In this document: one piece after another, positions 61,817-64,000 of the stretch
How positions within the stretch are numbered: position 1 is the stretch's first letter
How the letters are laid out: the number at the start of each line of letters is the position of its first letter
Program-made: the position numbers and the translations under genes
From: Sporosarcina globispora
GTDB taxonomy: Bacteria; Bacillota; Bacilli; Bacillales; Cytobacillaceae
Assembly: GCF_001274725.1 (NCBI RefSeq)
Contig: NZ_LGUF01000007.1
Location: forward strand, 2,674,504-2,738,503
Length of the DNA: 64,000 bases
Direction of reading: 5' to 3'
Notes under the pieces: model-generated
Database searches by the model: none
What the model saw: only the letters and a program-made list of their open reading frames with translations
What the model was told of the DNA's origin: nothing

Positions 61817-63520
61817 ATGAAAGTGAAAGAGATGAAACTTCCATTCAGCCGCAAAGGCTCCTATCTGGTCATATCGCCAATTCATAAACGAGGCCATGAT
61901 TCGAATGCATTATACATTCGCATGATCAGAGGGGGAGATGAAAAGACTGGCGCTGTTTTCAAAATTAATGTATTGGATGAGACAGATGAGCATCAGAATT
62001 ACGAGGTTGAAATGACTCCCCATTTATTGAGGATATTTGCTAAAGCTGGAATTTTAGAGGTTTGCTTTAGCTCGGAACATACAATCCGAATGAGAGGATA
62101 TGGGGTTAGGCTGGAATTAACGGCCATTACAGGAGCTTACGATTATGCATTAGCATGCCCCGACGGCACTTTTGAAATAAATAGCTTTGCAGAAAAACGG
62201 AGATTCCGCTTAATCCCGATCGAAGGAAAAATGGAGGTTGATGCCCCATTTGAAGAGGAAAAAAGCAAATTTATTAGAATACTATGCAGCCCGGGCCACC
62301 TTAATAAAGCTTATGAAGTGGCTTTAACAGATTATAAAATTAACTATGAGAAGGATTTGAGCATCGAAACTTGCTTTCATTCGTCTGCACAAAGTGCAGC
62401 AGATGATTTTGAAATATGGAAAGAAAACACGCTAAAGGTACCCGAACGTTACGAAAATGCCAGAGAAGCTGCTGCATATATCACATGGTCTTCCATTGTA
62501 AATGCAGAGGGATTGCTGACACGCCCAGCAATGTATATGTCTAAAAATTGGATGACTAATATCTGGAGCTGGGACCATTGCTTTAATGCGATGGCACTAA
62601 TCCAGAATCAGCCCCAATTGGCATGGGATCAATATTATTTGTTTTTTGATATGCAGGATGAAAGCGGTGCATTGCCTGATTTTGCCAACGACCAGTATTC
62701 ACTTTGGAACTGTTGTAAGCCTCCAATACATGGCTGGACACTCAAGTGGATGATGGATCGTTCCGATTGGATCTCAGAGGATAAGCTGGCAGAGGTGTAT
62801 CAGCCTTTGGCCAAATGGACTGAATGGTGGTTCCGATACAGGGACCATGACCAGGATGGCATTCCCCAGTATAATCATGGCAATGATAGCGGCTGGGATA
62901 ACAGCACCGTGTTTTGTGATGGCAAGCCTGTTGAAATGCCTGATTTGGCAGCATACCTAATAATTCAAATGGATGTATTGGCATCTATCGCCGATAAGAT
63001 TGGCAAGAATGAAGATGCGTTAAGATGGAAAAAGAAAGCTGATGAAACGTTTACGAAAATGATGAAGCATTTTTGGACAGATGGGGGATTTCGTGCATGC
63101 CTGTCGGATTCCCATAAACCAATTATCTCAGAAAGCCTAATTTTGTTTATTCCGCTTATATTAGGAGACAGATTAACCGATAAACAAAAAACAATTTTAA
63201 TAGATAGTTTGATTACTAAGCATCACTTTGAAACAGAGCATGGATTTGCAACCGAAAGCATTGACAGTCCCTTTTACAGGCCAGATGGATATTGGAGAGG
63301 TCCGATATGGGCGCCTTCTACTATGCTGTTGACAGATGGACTGAAAGCGATAGGGGAGTACGAACTTTCAAGAAAAACAGCCCAAAAATTTTGCGAGATG
63401 GCTGCCAAATCAGGCATGGCGGAAAATTTCAACGCCCTGACAGGGGCGGGATTGAGGGATCCTGCTTTCACCTGGACCTCCAGTGTCTTTCTGATCCTTG
63501 CACATGAATTACAAAAATAA
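61817..63520 (+). CDS. GH63/MGH1-like glycoside hydrolase
   Basis: A 567-aa cytoplasmic enzyme (no signal peptide). N-terminal beta domain to about 190, then an (alpha/alpha)6 barrel. Motifs include IWSWDHCFNAM, HGNDSGWDNSTVF and DGYWRGPIWAPSTMLL, typical of GH63/mannosyl- or glucosylglycerate hydrolase-like enzymes. The acidic residues in SWDH, SGWD and the C-terminal region would be catalytic. In this operon it would cut the imported sugar or glycoside; the exact bond is not known. Confidence 0.85.
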   Translation: MKVKEMKLPFSRKGSYLVISPIHKRGHDSNALYIRMIRGGDEKTGAVFKINVLDETDEHQNYEVEMTPHLLRIFAKAGILEVCFSSEHTIRMRGYGVRLELTAITGAYDYALACPDGTFEINSFAEKRRFRLIPIEGKMEVDAPFEEEKSKFIRILCSPGHLNKAYEVALTDYKINYEKDLSIETCFHSSAQSAADDFEIWKENTLKVPERYENAREAAAYITWSSIVNAEGLLTRPAMYMSKNWMTNIWSWDHCFNAMALIQNQPQLAWDQYYLFFDMQDESGALPDFANDQYSLWNCCKPPIHGWTLKWMMDRSDWISEDKLAEVYQPLAKWTEWWFRYRDHDQDGIPQYNHGNDSGWDNSTVFCDGKPVEMPDLAAYLIIQMDVLASIADKIGKNEDALRWKKKADETFTKMMKHFWTDGGFRACLSDSHKPIISESLILFIPLILGDRLTDKQKTILIDSLITKHHFETEHGFATESIDSPFYRPDGYWRGPIWAPSTMLLTDGLKAIGEYELSRKTAQKFCEMAAKSGMAENFNALTGAGLRDPAFTWTSSVFLILAHELQK

Positions 63521-63549
63521 ATGGCATGAAGTTCATTTTTGGTATAACG

Positions 63550-63580
63550 AAACCCCGTTCTGTGATAGACGGGGTTTTGT
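63550..63580 (+). terminator. Intrinsic terminator after the sugar operon
   Basis: AAACCCCGT pairs with ACGGGGTTT across TCTGTGATAG. Confidence 0.9.
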
Positions 63581-63646
63581 TATGGCGGACAGTCAGTAAC
63601 ATCTTATCAAAGCAGCACCAGAATCTGAAAAATCACGATAGAATAT

Positions 63647-64000
63647 TCAGCATTCAACCAGATCAACTGAAAAAATATCAGCCAAAATCAGCACGACAGA
63701 TCCAATCGCGGCTGAGTACTCACCGAGTTTAGATGCTATAATTTCCGTATTTTTGGCTTGCACTGTCAAAGCACGGGCGGATACGGTTTCTTTTATGGCT
63801 GTCAATAGAAAGTCTTTTGCATTGGAAATCCCCCCGGATATGATTATTTTGGTTGGGTTTAAAAGATGAATCAAATTGGTGATGCCGATGCCAAGGTAAA
63901 TTCCTGTGTTCGTTAATAAATCAATGCTCAAAGGATCCCCAAGACGGGCTGCCTGGTAGATCGTACTGGCTTCTATCCTATCTAAATCCCCATCAGCAAG
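63647..64000 (-). CDS. ROK-family protein, C-terminal part (cut by window edge)
   Basis: The last 117 codons are visible; the frame is open to the right edge. LTNTGIYLGIGITNLIHLLN followed by PTKIIISGGISNAKD is the ROK family (sugar kinase/NagC-type repressor) signature. Whether it is a kinase or a DNA-binding repressor cannot be told without the N-terminus. Convergent with the sugar operon, it may serve the same sugar. Confidence 0.88.
   Translation of the reverse strand, partial: LADGDLDRIEASTIYQAARLGDPLSIDLLTNTGIYLGIGITNLIHLLNPTKIIISGGISNAKDFLLTAIKETVSARALTVQAKNTEIIASKLGEYSAAIGSVVLILADIFSVDLVEC

Overview
The window looks like chromosomal DNA of a low-GC, spore-former-type Bacillaceae bacterium (Bacillus/Cytobacillus/Mesobacillus-like). 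The inference rests on strong AGGAGG ribosome sites, GTG/TTG starts, U-tailed intrinsic terminators, a Bacillus-type LexA box, cre-like sites, and typical Bacillus families (YolD, YkvS/DUF2187, DUF3189, YitT, CatDE, ClpP, BrnQ, YeiH). No rRNA, tRNA, CRISPR array or prophage is visible. Most genes are single or in short operons closed by intrinsic terminators.

Layout. 1-8.8 kb: the C-terminal part of a CPC-type metal P-ATPase, an FUSC-type membrane protein, an SOS-box-controlled YolD gene, a frameshifted TPR remnant, an acetyltransferase, 3-phosphoglycerate dehydrogenase behind a ZTP riboswitch plus terminator, an IS200-type insertion, and a sigma factor paired with a second-type ClpP. 8.8-19.4 kb: a GntR regulator divergent from brnQ with three copies of one palindrome between them; a guanine-class riboswitch controlling an exported nucleosidase-like lipoprotein; a CatR/YodB-like regulator divergent from catD-catE-FMN reductase; a ZIP transporter; several small housekeeping genes; and a J-domain protein. 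19.4-36.8 kb: mixed accessory genes, including small membrane proteins, frameshifted small genes, a LacI regulator, a VWA lipoprotein, MFS efflux, a DUF2062-GH18-NodB-GT2 fusion, TetR/SDR, a prolyl-4-hydroxylase-like enzyme and a guanine deaminase.

37-50.3 kb is the most coherent system: a taurine (sulfonate) catabolic locus. A GntR/HutC regulator precedes ald, tpa and xsc. Tpa moves the amino group of taurine to pyruvate, Ald regenerates pyruvate and releases ammonium, and Xsc cleaves sulfoacetaldehyde to acetyl phosphate and sulfite. These are followed by a sodium:solute symporter, a YtcJ-like amidohydrolase and an APC permease, which suggests uptake and perhaps hydrolysis of an N-acyl form. 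After a 52-bp tandem repeat array come a CysL-like LysR regulator and a YeiH-family exporter, plausibly for the sulfite released. An EamA transporter and a divergent MocR regulator follow.

52.8-64 kb: a small lipoprotein; an ECF sigma/RskA-type anti-sigma pair with a COG4315 lipoprotein; then a sugar module of YesM/YesN-type two-component system, ABC binding protein, two permeases and a GH63-like glycosidase, ending in a convergent ROK protein cut by the window edge.

The most notable features are the taurine locus with its unusual amidohydrolase and transporter content, the guanine riboswitch on an extracytoplasmic nucleosidase with an Asn at the base-recognition position, the 52-bp palindrome-bearing tandem array, and a possible 5'-3' RNA pairing in the IS200 element.
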